DNA of 64,000 nt, taken from NCBI GenBank assembly GCA_052400665.1, contig JBQTGK010000016.1; one strand, written 5' to 3'. A program made the translations under genes and the position numbers. Below the pieces are notes generated by a model, which was not told the DNA's origin, did not search any database, and worked only from the letters and a program-made list of their open reading frames with translations. Numbering within the stretch: position 1 is the stretch's first letter; each line of letters starts with the position of its first letter. This document shows, piece after piece, positions 9,433 through 18,206 of this stretch. Origin of the DNA: JBQTGK01 sp052400665. GTDB lineage: Bacteria > Bacteroidota > Bacteroidia > Bacteroidales > Marinifilaceae.

Positions 9433-11868
9433 CTAAAAGTTACCAATTTTCACACCTAAATAAATTGTTCGAGGACTTAATGGTCCATAAATATAACTTG
9501 CGTCTCTATTTGGACCTCTATCATAATCATCCTGATAAGAATTAAAAATATTTTTCACTCCTAAATCGAACTGAAGCTTTACCTCTCTACCCAAATCGAA
9601 ATGGTAAGCAAAATTAATTCCTAGATCCATAAAATTATCAGTTTTTACCAGGCTTTCTTCTTCTATCAAAATATTATTAGCATCTAATCCTCCGGCAAGG
9701 TGCATAATGTTCATTTCACCAGTATACGATCCGCTTAAAGTAGCTGTAAATTCATGCTTAGGCTTCCAGTTCATGGCAAAATATCCGTAATGCTCTGGTG
9801 TTCTTAAAATTTCATCGGTAGAGCTGTTAAGTTCATTATCATCATCACCCTGATCGATAAATTCATCATATTTACTTGATTGTAAAGTCATACCCATTTG
9901 AAAATCTAACTTGTAAGAAGGTGCTAGTTTAAATTCGATATTAGCACCTTTCACAACTGCACCATTAGCATTTCGTCTTAGCGAAATCACATTCCCATCG
10001 CTATCAGGATCACTAAACTCACTTACAAAAGGATCTTTTAAGTCTGTATAAAATCCTTCGAGCAATAAATAGGTCTGAATTTTTCCTATGGTTTTAGTAA
10101 AATCTAATGATGCCGTTAAACTATTCGAGCTTTCTTCTTTTAAGTTCGGATCATTCTCGTGAATAATTCTTCTTGCGCCAGATGCTTCGATATGTAGATC
10201 TTCATTAAAGATTTGAGGAGCTCTAAATCCGCGAGCATAGCTTAAGCGCAACTGAGTTGGTTCCGATAATTTAAAAAGAATATTTGCACGAGGACTAAAT
10301 ACCGTATTCGAATTCTCCTCACCATTTTCCTCATTTTTAATATCATAAGAATCCATTCTCACTCCCAACAAAAAATTAACGAATCCTAAATCCCATTTAC
10401 TCTGCGCAAAAGCTCCTATGGTATTTGATTTCTGATCGGCAATGTTTGTTGTTGGAACAAAAGCTTGGTCAATCACATCATAATAACCTAATTTATCGTC
10501 TTTTAGTTTATTATAAGTATTATCAATACCAAAAGTGAGATCTGCTGGCGAAAATAACAAGTTTTCTGCTGTAGTGTGCAACTGAGCACCAACTGAAACA
10601 GCCAAATCGTTGGTCTTACCGTAAGAACTTAAATCGGGAATTATAGTACCATTATCCTCGTTAATACTTGCTGCTCCATAAAAACTTTTTCTATCAATAT
10701 GCTGAGCAGAAGCATAAACTGAAAATTTACTATTTCTGTTTTCATTTAAGTATTGATCCCAAACAACACCTCCTGAATTAATTCTGTGCTCGACCTGTTC
10801 TGCCACATTTGCCTGATGAGCTGGTAAACTAAGTTGATCTCCCCCTCTTCTGTATTCATCAACAATATGATACTCGAAGGTAAGTTTACTTAAATCGGAA
10901 AATCTACGATAAGCTCGCAATCCAGCACTTAAATTTTCAATTTTTACCATGTCAGAATATCCATCTTCGTTCGCATCCCAATCGTCGCGCTGACGGTTCA
11001 TTCCAAAAATAAAAATTCCACTTTTGTGATCCTCAGATACTACAGAAGCATTAAAATCGGCAGTAAAATCATTTGCTGCACTTCCTGCATCATCGACACC
11101 AACACCAATTAAGCCATATTTTAATCCAGCTTTAAAAGAATTGCTTACCGGATCCTTTGTAATAATATTAATTGTTCCGGCAATTGCATTTCCACCAAAC
11201 AAAGCAGATCCACCACCACGAACAACTTCTACTCTCTGAATCATGTTTGCAGGGATATGCTCTAATCCGTAAACACCAGCTAATCCGCTAAAAATAGGAC
11301 GGCTATTAATTAATATCTGTGTGTAAGGACCTTCTAAACCGTTCATTCTTACTTGTGAAAATCCACAGTTGTTACAGTCATTCTCAACTCGTAATCCTGG
11401 AGAAAACACCAAACCATCGGCCAAAGTAGCGGCCGAAGTTTGCTCTAATAGTTTTGTAGATATTGAATTCACAACTACAGGTGCATCTTTACGCTGTATA
11501 TTATTTCTATCGGCAGTAACCACTACCTGATCTAATCCAATAAAATCTTCGGCGATTTTAAAATCGATAGCAGCATTCTTTCCTCCTTTTAAATCACATT
11601 CTTTTATATTTATTTTATAGCCAACACATGTTGCTATTACATGATAATGTCCCATTGGTACATTATCTATTACAAATTCGCCATTAAAATTGGTAACCGC
11701 TCCAATAGCCGAACCTTCTATAGCAACACTTGCATAAGGAATAGGTTCCTTGCTATTCACATCAATTACTTTTCCTTTAATACTTGCCCTAAGATTTTCG
11801 GCAAACACAGAATTACACATACCCACCAACATAAATATGCTGATAAGCAGATGAGTTAAATTTCTCAT
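9433..11868 (-). CDS. TonB-dependent outer-membrane receptor
   Basis: This is an 811-residue outer-membrane importer. A signal peptide (ends VFAEN) leads into a carboxypeptidase-like regulatory fold (about 28-110; IKGKVIDVNSKEPIPYASV), a plug domain (about 125-235; IQRVEVVRGGGSALFGGNAIAGTINI) and a beta-barrel ending in an aromatic-rich strand with a final Phe (VKIGNF). The plug carries an unusual CNNCG motif near residue 161, within a segment shared with receptors I associate with metal or small-molecule uptake. The His-rich membrane gene lies upstream on the same strand, so metal uptake is my inference. It lacks a SusD partner, which argues against a glycan importer. Confidence 0.9.
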   Translation of the reverse strand: MRNLTHLLISIFMLVGMCNSVFAENLRASIKGKVIDVNSKEPIPYASVAIEGSAIGAVTNFNGEFVIDNVPMGHYHVIATCVGYKINIKECDLKGGKNAAIDFKIAEDFIGLDQVVVTADRNNIQRKDAPVVVNSISTKLLEQTSAATLADGLVFSPGLRVENDCNNCGFSQVRMNGLEGPYTQILINSRPIFSGLAGVYGLEHIPANMIQRVEVVRGGGSALFGGNAIAGTINIITKDPVSNSFKAGLKYGLIGVGVDDAGSAANDFTADFNASVVSEDHKSGIFIFGMNRQRDDWDANEDGYSDMVKIENLSAGLRAYRRFSDLSKLTFEYHIVDEYRRGGDQLSLPAHQANVAEQVEHRINSGGVVWDQYLNENRNSKFSVYASAQHIDRKSFYGAASINEDNGTIIPDLSSYGKTNDLAVSVGAQLHTTAENLLFSPADLTFGIDNTYNKLKDDKLGYYDVIDQAFVPTTNIADQKSNTIGAFAQSKWDLGFVNFLLGVRMDSYDIKNEENGEENSNTVFSPRANILFKLSEPTQLRLSYARGFRAPQIFNEDLHIEASGARRIIHENDPNLKEESSNSLTASLDFTKTIGKIQTYLLLEGFYTDLKDPFVSEFSDPDSDGNVISLRRNANGAVVKGANIEFKLAPSYKLDFQMGMTLQSSKYDEFIDQGDDDNELNSSTDEILRTPEHYGYFAMNWKPKHEFTATLSGSYTGEMNIMHLAGGLDANNILIEEESLVKTDNFMDLGINFAYHFDLGREVKLQFDLGVKNIFNSYQDDYDRGPNRDASYIYGPLSPRTIYLGVKIGNF

Positions 11869-12017
11869 TACTTAGATTTTATTGTTTGTTATTTGGTTGT
11901 ATTACAAAAGAAATACATACATAATATTAAGAATGATAACTTAAGTCCACCCCAATTATTTATGTAAGCAAAATTTTAAACTCCTATAAAGTATTAGAAG
12001 TCTGAAAATGAAAAATG

Positions 12018-12383
12018 TTAAGCCAATGCCGGAGGAGCCCGGTTAGGTAAAAGAGTGGCTAACAGACGTTTTTTTACATGGTAATGATATACTTTCGAAA
12101 CCTCGATTATTTTTCCTAAAGATAAGCTTACAAACAAAAATGCAGCTAGAACAAAGAAAAAACTGGTAAAATGCTGAATCGAAAAATATTCTTGTGCGCT
12201 ATGGTTATGATTGCTCGAACTTTGAGTATTCCCTGTTTTATGAAAAGGGTGAGCATGAACAATTAAGTTACCATCGGAAGACTTATGAACGTGCCAGTTA
12301 AAAACAGCATTACCCGCCAGCAATATCATGGCTGGCAGCAATATGCTAAGTATGGCAATTTTATATTTTAAAATTCTGTTCAT
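12018..12383 (-). CDS. Small His-rich membrane protein, probably metal-linked
   Basis: A 121-residue protein with two hydrophobic helices (about residues 8-28 and 70-90). They flank a periplasmic or lumenal loop rich in histidine (VHKSS, VHAHPFHK, SNHNHSAQ, IQHF). It ends with RAPPALA, a tail I have seen on Bacteroidota proteins placed before TonB receptors. The histidine count suggests binding of zinc, copper or another metal. It precedes the TonB receptor by 149 bases on the same strand and is probably co-transcribed from the strong promoter at 12417-12447. The function is inferred from context. Confidence 0.65.
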   Translation of the reverse strand: MNRILKYKIAILSILLPAMILLAGNAVFNWHVHKSSDGNLIVHAHPFHKTGNTQSSSNHNHSAQEYFSIQHFTSFFFVLAAFLFVSLSLGKIIEVSKVYHYHVKKRLLATLLPNRAPPALA

Positions 12384-12416
12384 TCGTGTTTCGCACTCTT
12401 ATGATCTGTTTCGAAA

Positions 12417-12447
12417 CAAAAGTAAAGACATAAAACACGCTGTACAA
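12417..12447 (-). promoter_or_regulatory. Promoter of the His-rich/TonB operon
   Basis: On the minus strand TTG (12447-12445) is followed after exactly 20 bases by TACTTTTG (12424-12417), a full match to the Bacteroidota TTG-N19/20-TAnnTTTG promoter. Confidence 0.7.
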
Positions 12448-12464
12448 TACCTAATTATAGGTAT
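12447..12464. promoter_or_regulatory. Inverted-repeat operator candidate
   Basis: A perfect 7-4-7 inverted repeat, ATACCTA-ATTA-TAGGTAT, abuts and slightly overlaps the -33 TTG of the promoter. That placement is what a repressor site would have. The regulator (Fur/Zur/other family) cannot be named from the sequence. Confidence 0.5.
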
Positions 12465-12506
12465 AATAAAAAATAAATATGTTCTACAGCATATATCAAG
12501 CTGATT

Positions 12507-13814
12507 TTAAACAAATAAACAAGTATTCATTACCTCTTCATCTATAAGTAAATCTAATTTATATTCATTATTTCGGGAATGGATTCTGGCATAATAGTCA
12601 TTCATATTACAAATCATTTCGTTATTGTATAAATACCACAACTGCACATTCTGCCATAATTTTTCTCCCGGACCATATTTACCTCTCCATTCATAAGCCA
12701 ATTCGGTTAATATTTCTGTTTCCGAACCAAAACGATAAAATATATTCTTAAAAGAAATTGGATGAATACCAGTTTGCTTTGCCTCATCAAATTTAAAATC
12801 GGCAAACTCAATTAGTTCCTGAATTTCTTTTCTGCCTTCAAAATTAGAATCGACAACAGGTATCTTATGCAGGCGATCGGTAAAATCGGATGATGATATA
12901 CTTAAAAACTGCTTCACAAATTGCTCTGTTAAAAGCAGCTGATCCTTTAAATTTGAACTATTCCGCATCGAAATTAAATCTGTAGATATAATATCATCCA
13001 AATTAAAAGAAATGTCTTCCTTAAGCAAAGAGCTCAGTTCTTTTAAAACTGTTTCAATAAAGTTAGTTGTTTGATTACTATGTTCACAGATCAATAAAAA
13101 ATAATCCTGATATCGAATCAACCTAACCAGTTCATTATCCACATAAAATTTAAAACTTCTTTTCAGATACAAGTCTTTCTTATTTAATCGAATGTATAGC
13201 TCCTCCTTTTCATCGGTTTGACCGGCATTATCAAAATTAAGCAGGTGCTTATATTGTAATGCATAACCACTATTATTTGGTTTTAAGAGGTCAGAAGCAA
13301 TAATTTCGTTACTAGTATTGGTTGTAACAGAAGTATAATTTAAAATCGTAACTCCATTATTAACAGCCGATTTTATAAAAGACATTAACAATCGATTCGA
13401 ATTTATCTTGAATTCTTTATCGATGCCCACCGATGATTCTGAACTTAATTGTAAATTCGGTTCATATCGCGGTATATCTTTATACTTTATCGAGTTAGAA
13501 AACAATTCGCTTAATCTGTTTTTAGATTTTCGAATGTGTAAATATTCATCTGGTAGTATAAGGTGAGGAAAACTATTTCGTAAAATTTGAATTGTTTTTT
13601 TACTCACATCCTTTGTATTTACAACAGTATGTAGTTCAATATCAAAGTCATTCTCACAAAACATTGCACACTTAAAACCTAATCCAGAAGCAATTAAAGT
13701 AAATAAGGCTTCTTTAAATCCACATTTGGTAAAAATAAAATCATACTCATTACCGGTAGCTTCTTCCAATATTTTTTGTCTGTTTTCAGTCGAAAATGCA
13801 GTTGAATTAACCAT
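12507..13814 (-). CDS. Degenerate glycerol-3-phosphate dehydrogenase (GlpA/GlpD)-like protein
   Basis: The 435-residue sequence follows the GlpD/GlpA plan. It has an N-terminal beta-alpha-beta (EYDFIFTKCGFKEALFTLIA), an acidic CENDF segment where GlpD has EKxDFASG, an FPHLILPDEY block, then NSNRLLMSFIKSAVNNGVTI-LNY matching the DDARL...VLNY block. The C-terminal domain has LYNNEMICNMNDYYARIHSR matching EMxxxxxDxLxRR. The dinucleotide-binding GxGxxG is replaced by TKCGFKE, so FAD binding in the usual way is unlikely. The frame is intact. I infer a pseudoenzyme or a strongly diverged oxidoreductase; the family assignment rests on pattern, not a search. Confidence 0.6.
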   Translation of the reverse strand: MVNSTAFSTENRQKILEEATGNEYDFIFTKCGFKEALFTLIASGLGFKCAMFCENDFDIELHTVVNTKDVSKKTIQILRNSFPHLILPDEYLHIRKSKNRLSELFSNSIKYKDIPRYEPNLQLSSESSVGIDKEFKINSNRLLMSFIKSAVNNGVTILNYTSVTTNTSNEIIASDLLKPNNSGYALQYKHLLNFDNAGQTDEKEELYIRLNKKDLYLKRSFKFYVDNELVRLIRYQDYFLLICEHSNQTTNFIETVLKELSSLLKEDISFNLDDIISTDLISMRNSSNLKDQLLLTEQFVKQFLSISSSDFTDRLHKIPVVDSNFEGRKEIQELIEFADFKFDEAKQTGIHPISFKNIFYRFGSETEILTELAYEWRGKYGPGEKLWQNVQLWYLYNNEMICNMNDYYARIHSRNNEYKLDLLIDEEVMNTCLFV

Positions 13815-13891
13815 TTTTGTTTTATTAACTTATTTTTGTTTTGAAACTTTGTAATTTTGTTTCCAAATATCAATTATCAAAACCAATCAAA

Positions 13892-15775
13892 TTGAAAAAG
13901 ATAGCTTTTAATATCCTTATTGGATTAGCAATTACAGCTTTTATATATTCTTGTGCAAATCAGGGTTACCCAACAGGAGGCCCTTTAGATAAAACTCCTC
14001 CGAAAGTTGTAAAAACTGAACCGGAAAATTTTGCACTAAATTTTAAAGGTGGGAAAATAGAAATTTTCTTCGACGAATTCGTGAAATTAGAAAAGATCAG
14101 TGAAAACTTTGTGATTTCGCCACCATTCAAAAAAACTCCTTCGGTAAAACTAAAGGGAAAATCTATATACGTAAAACTTGAAGAAGAGTTAAAGAAAAAT
14201 ACAACTTATACCATAGATTTTGGAACTGGCATAGTTGATAACAACGAAGGAAATCCATTGGGAGAGTATCAATTTGTATTTTCTACTGGCGAATCAATAG
14301 ACTCATTAAGTATTAAAGGAAAAGTTAATAATGCTTTTGATGAACTTCCTCTAGCGAACTCGATGGTGATGGCATACTTAAACACTCACGATTCTGTACC
14401 TTTAACAACTATTCCCGATTATATTGCTTTAGCCGATTCTGCTGGTTATTTTCAACTTAACAACTTACAATCGGGTACTTATAAATTGTTTGCAATTGTT
14501 GATGGCAATAAAGATTACCTGTACAATGGTCCTGGAGAAGCTATCGGATATTTCGATGAATTAATTGTGCCTACAGCTCACCGATTTGAACAATTAGACT
14601 CTATTGGAAACGACTCTCTTGTTGTTAAAGAAGCTACTGCACTAGAACCAAACAATATTCAAATAAGAATGTTCGAGGAAGAAAACACATTGCAATATTT
14701 AACTGACTACAAACGAAGCCGAAGAGAAAAACTTGATTTCCAATTTAATGCCAGGAGAAGCGATAGTTTACAAATTGATTTTATAGATGTAAATGAAAAT
14801 AAAAATTGGTTTTTAAAACAGGAAAACAAAACTAAGGACACTCTTTCGTATTGGATTATTGATTCGAGTATTTATAAACGAGACACTTTACTGGCTGCTT
14901 TACAATATTTTAAAACCGACACCACTGGAGCATTAGTGAACTTTAAGGATACCGTAAAATTAAATTTTAAGGATCCAAAAAAGGCAAAACAAACAAAAGG
15001 CAAAGGCAAGACTAAAAAGAAGAAAAAACAAACAAAAATTAAAAAGCCAACTTACCAATTTAAAGTAAAGACCAGTTCTACACAAGATCTTAATAAATTC
15101 CTGTCAATTACTTTTGAAGAACCATTGGCAAACATAAATATGGATAGTATTCATTTCTTTCAAATGAAAGATACGGTAGAAATTCCTGCAAAATTCTCGC
15201 TTGAGCAAGATCCTAAAAACTTATTACAATATAATCTGATTACCAAATGGGAACCAGAAACTCAATACAAATTACTTGCCGATTCTACTGCTTTTCAAAA
15301 TGTTTACGGACTATACAGCGATTCGTTTGAAGGAAAAATAACAACCCGGGAAAAAGAATACTATGGTAAATTATTCCTAAATATTACTGGAGTAAAAACA
15401 CCTACTCTGGTACAATTGTTAGAAAGTGGAAAAAGTGAAAAAATATCACAAACTCAAAAAATAAAATCCAATCAAACTGTTTTGTTCGACTTTGTATATC
15501 CTAAAACCTATATTATTAAGATTATTGAGGATACAAATGACAATGGCATTTGGGATACTGGAAACTACGAGAAAGGAATTCAGCCTGAGCAGGTTTATTT
15601 CTTCAGAAAAGAAATAAAAATAAGATCGAATTGGGAAGTTGATGAAGATTTAGTAATTCCTTCGGAATCGGAATTTATTTTTCAGAAAGAAGAAAAAGAA
15701 CACGAGCATGATCATGATAAGGAAGATCAGAAGAAATCTGATAAAAATATGAAACGTAAAAAAACTAAAAAATAA
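13892..15775 (+). CDS. Big_5 Ig-like domain lipoprotein
   Basis: A large lipoprotein. I take the TTG at 13892, which gives a clean signal peptide (KKIAFNILIGLAITAFIYSC) with lipobox YSC. A TTG at 13841 would add 17 residues, but a -7 element (TAATTTTG, 13852-13859) lies inside that extension. After the Cys come the hallmark PTGGPLDKTPPKVV and a Big_5 Ig-like domain (about residues 35-125), followed by SdrD/CnaB-like beta modules and a Lys-rich linker (about residues 365-385). The tail is His/Asp/Lys-rich (EHEHDHDKED). Such Bacteroidota proteins are membrane-attached and of unknown role. The gene is divergent from the GlpD-like gene and four bases ahead of the thiamine-binding-like gene. Confidence 0.8.
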   Translation: MKKIAFNILIGLAITAFIYSCANQGYPTGGPLDKTPPKVVKTEPENFALNFKGGKIEIFFDEFVKLEKISENFVISPPFKKTPSVKLKGKSIYVKLEEELKKNTTYTIDFGTGIVDNNEGNPLGEYQFVFSTGESIDSLSIKGKVNNAFDELPLANSMVMAYLNTHDSVPLTTIPDYIALADSAGYFQLNNLQSGTYKLFAIVDGNKDYLYNGPGEAIGYFDELIVPTAHRFEQLDSIGNDSLVVKEATALEPNNIQIRMFEEENTLQYLTDYKRSRREKLDFQFNARRSDSLQIDFIDVNENKNWFLKQENKTKDTLSYWIIDSSIYKRDTLLAALQYFKTDTTGALVNFKDTVKLNFKDPKKAKQTKGKGKTKKKKKQTKIKKPTYQFKVKTSSTQDLNKFLSITFEEPLANINMDSIHFFQMKDTVEIPAKFSLEQDPKNLLQYNLITKWEPETQYKLLADSTAFQNVYGLYSDSFEGKITTREKEYYGKLFLNITGVKTPTLVQLLESGKSEKISQTQKIKSNQTVLFDFVYPKTYIIKIIEDTNDNGIWDTGNYEKGIQPEQVYFFRKEIKIRSNWEVDEDLVIPSESEFIFQKEEKEHEHDHDKEDQKKSDKNMKRKKTKK

Positions 15776-15779
15776 AGAT

Positions 15780-16091
15780 ATGTCTGTACTTCTTGAATTT
15801 GCCATATTCCCAACTGATAAAGGCGATAGCGTAAGTAAACAAGTAAGCAAAGTGATCAACTTAATCCGCGAAAGCGGTGTTAATTACCAGCTTACTGCAA
15901 TGGGTACTTTAATTGAGACTGATACCCTACCCGAGGCTCTTGATATCGTGAATCGTTCTTACAATATTTTAAGCGAAGATTCAAAACGTGTATACTCTAC
16001 AATGAATATCGATATTCAGAAAGGGAAAAACAATCGCCTGAAAACTAAAGTAGAAGCTATTGAAAGTAAAATTGGACAAGTAAGCAGATAA
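15780..16091 (+). CDS. MTH1187/YkoF-type thiamine-binding protein
   Basis: A 103-residue cytoplasmic protein of the MTH1187 (DUF77/PF01910) family. It has a ferredoxin-like fold, with VLLEFAIFPTDKGDSVSKQV at the start and NYQLTAMGTLIETD in the middle, both family hallmarks. Members bind thiamine or its pyrimidine; the cellular role in Bacteroidota is unclear. It begins four bases after the Big_5 lipoprotein stop and precedes the DUF3108 gene by 23 bases, so these three genes probably share a transcript. Confidence 0.85.
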   Translation: MSVLLEFAIFPTDKGDSVSKQVSKVINLIRESGVNYQLTAMGTLIETDTLPEALDIVNRSYNILSEDSKRVYSTMNIDIQKGKNNRLKTKVEAIESKIGQVSR

Positions 16092-16114
16092 ATAATTAGG
16101 AAAAATAGAAAGCA

Positions 16115-16987
16115 TTGTTAAAAAAACTGGTAGCCTCACTTGGAATAAAATATGTATTCCTATTTATTCTGCTATTGCCAATGGCAACGGGGAATCGTGC
16201 GTTGGCACAATGTATCGAAAAAAATTTCGCATTTCGGGAAGGTGAAAAGCTTAGCTTTCGCGGATATTACAACTGGGGATTTATTTGGGTAGCTGCAGGC
16301 GAGGTTAATTTAAGTGTTGAAAAAAGTACCTATAAAAACAAAAATGCATTTCTGTTTTCTGGAACTGGAAAAAATCTTAAGGCTTTTGATTGGTTTTTTC
16401 ATTTAAGAGATACACTTACGGCCTATGCCGAAATGGAGACTCTTGCTCCAATGTATTTCGACAGACGTACTCATGAGGCAAAATATCATGCTCATCATGA
16501 GTATTGGTTTAATAATAATGACAGTACAATATTCTCTAAAATTAAGAAACGAGAAAAGCCTGTAAAACATGATACTCTTAAAAACAAAGCTTGCACTTTC
16601 GATATTTTATCGATAGCCTACTACGTTCGTAATCTTAATTTTTCCAAATACAAAAAGGGAGATAAAATTCCTATCTCTATGCTTATTGACAACGAAATAC
16701 ACTCCCTATATATTCGCTACCGCGGCATAGATATTATTAAAACCAAATCGGGAGAACGGTTTGAGTGCCTTAAATTTTCGCCACTATTGGTAGAAGGTAC
16801 AATGTTTAAAGGCGGCGAAGATATGACTGTTTGGCTTAGCAACGACAATAACCGAATTCCCATTATGGTTGAAGCAAAAGTACTGGTTGGCAGCGTAAAG
16901 GGTGTTCTGGATTCCTACGAAGGTCTGCGCAACTCTAAAAACTCCTTCTTTAAAAAACGAAAGGGCAATTTAGATATCGAAGACTAG
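16115..16987 (+). CDS. DUF3108 exported protein
   Basis: A 290-residue exported protein that starts at TTG (16115). The start is chosen because it alone gives a full signal peptide (LKKLVAS..., cleavage after NRALA). The mature part begins with FREGEKLSFRGYYNWGFIWV and continues with an AGEVNLSV strand and GTGKNLKAFDWFF, the pattern of DUF3108, a lipid-binding-like beta-barrel fold of unknown function. It is the last gene of the apparent three-gene run starting near 13892, and converges with the glutamine cyclotransferase only three bases away. Confidence 0.82.
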   Translation: MLKKLVASLGIKYVFLFILLLPMATGNRALAQCIEKNFAFREGEKLSFRGYYNWGFIWVAAGEVNLSVEKSTYKNKNAFLFSGTGKNLKAFDWFFHLRDTLTAYAEMETLAPMYFDRRTHEAKYHAHHEYWFNNNDSTIFSKIKKREKPVKHDTLKNKACTFDILSIAYYVRNLNFSKYKKGDKIPISMLIDNEIHSLYIRYRGIDIIKTKSGERFECLKFSPLLVEGTMFKGGEDMTVWLSNDNNRIPIMVEAKVLVGSVKGVLDSYEGLRNSKNSFFKKRKGNLDIED

Positions 16988-16990
16988 TTT

Positions 16991-18115
16991 TTACTTTTTT
17001 TCAATCTTAATCTCGAACAATTTAGACCAATGTTTACCAGTAACAAACAATCTTTCGTTTTCCGAATCCCAGGCAATACCGTTTAAAACCTCATCATGAT
17101 TTAACTTACTCTTCTCCGAATGTTTTAAAATCGATTCAAGATTAATATTCCCTTCTACTTTTCCCGTTTCCGGATTAATAATCACAATTCGATCGGTTAA
17201 CCATACATTGGCATAAATTTTACCGTTGATATATTCCAATTCATTCAAATTGGTAAGCATTCCTGCATTGTCATAAACTTCAATAATCCGCTTTTTACTA
17301 TAATTTTCAGCATCCAGAACAGTTAACAAATTGGTTCCATCCGATATAATCAACTCATTATTATTTGCTGTTATTCCCCATCCCTGATTATTGCTTGTGT
17401 TTGGCTCAAAAGAATCTACTTGCTCAAAAGTTTCAGGATTTACCACAAATACTTTTCCTGAATTCCAGGTTAACTGAATAATTTTTCCGTTCGAATAACA
17501 AATTCCTTCACCAAAATACTGCTGTTCCAATCCTTTAACAGAAATAGCTTCTCCGTTCTCTAGTTTAACTTTTCTAAGAGTTGATTCTCCATTTCGACCT
17601 GTTCCTTCGTATAAAAAACCTTTGCGATAAAACAAACCCTGAGTATAAGCTCTTTTATCGTGAGGATACGATTTTATAATCTCAAAAGAATATTCATCTG
17701 GAGCTTTATTCGATTTTAAATTAACATGAGTAGTTAATAATCCAATTTCTCCACTTTCGTGATATGCCATTAGCTTTAAATTATGTCTGCCCATGTTTTC
17801 TTTCTCAGGAATCCATTTCCAAACCCAGGGTTTTTTGCTTAATGTAGAAACTAATTTTCCATCACCTATTAATTGGACCGAATCAATATCACCAGCTCGT
17901 TTTTTCGCATGCATTAGCACATTAATTTCATCTCCATAAGTAAACATATCACCTCGATGTGGCGATTTTAAACGCATACTACTGATATACTCAATAACTT
18001 TCGCAGCAGGTTTTTCTGATACATTATTAGCAGGTTTGTCAGAGCCAGAACCTTTTCCGTTGCATCCGTAAGCCAGAAAAAAAGAAAATAGAAGTATTAA
18101 AATCTGGAATTTCAT
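16991..18115 (-). CDS. Glutaminyl-peptide cyclotransferase lipoprotein
   Basis: This enzyme converts N-terminal glutamine of peptides to pyroglutamate. The catalytic part (about residues 145-372) is the five-bladed beta-propeller of the plant/bacterial glutamine cyclotransferase family (PF05096): YPHDKRAYTQGLFY, LYEGTGRNGEST, YFGEGICY, NNQGWGITAN, NELEYINGKIYANVW and LNGIAWD are all recognisable. An N-terminal lipobox (AYGCNG, Cys18) and a roughly 100-residue beta domain (HRGDMFTYGDEINV) precede it. It is therefore probably a periplasmic lipoprotein. Confidence 0.88.
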   Translation of the reverse strand: MKFQILILLFSFFLAYGCNGKGSGSDKPANNVSEKPAAKVIEYISSMRLKSPHRGDMFTYGDEINVLMHAKKRAGDIDSVQLIGDGKLVSTLSKKPWVWKWIPEKENMGRHNLKLMAYHESGEIGLLTTHVNLKSNKAPDEYSFEIIKSYPHDKRAYTQGLFYRKGFLYEGTGRNGESTLRKVKLENGEAISVKGLEQQYFGEGICYSNGKIIQLTWNSGKVFVVNPETFEQVDSFEPNTSNNQGWGITANNNELIISDGTNLLTVLDAENYSKKRIIEVYDNAGMLTNLNELEYINGKIYANVWLTDRIVIINPETGKVEGNINLESILKHSEKSKLNHDEVLNGIAWDSENERLFVTGKHWSKLFEIKIEKK

Positions 18116-18171
18116 TGGATTGTTTTTTATAAGATCAATTACGATGGTGATAGATAAATTTAGCTAAAAAA

Positions 18172-18203
18172 TAAAAAACTGTCCCAATTACTTAGGACAG
18201 TTT
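18172..18203 (-). terminator. Terminator of cysS
   Basis: A 9-bp stem (AAACTGTCC / GGACAGTTT) followed on the minus strand by a T-run lies immediately past the cysS stop codon. Confidence 0.75.
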
Positions 18204-18206
18204 CAA

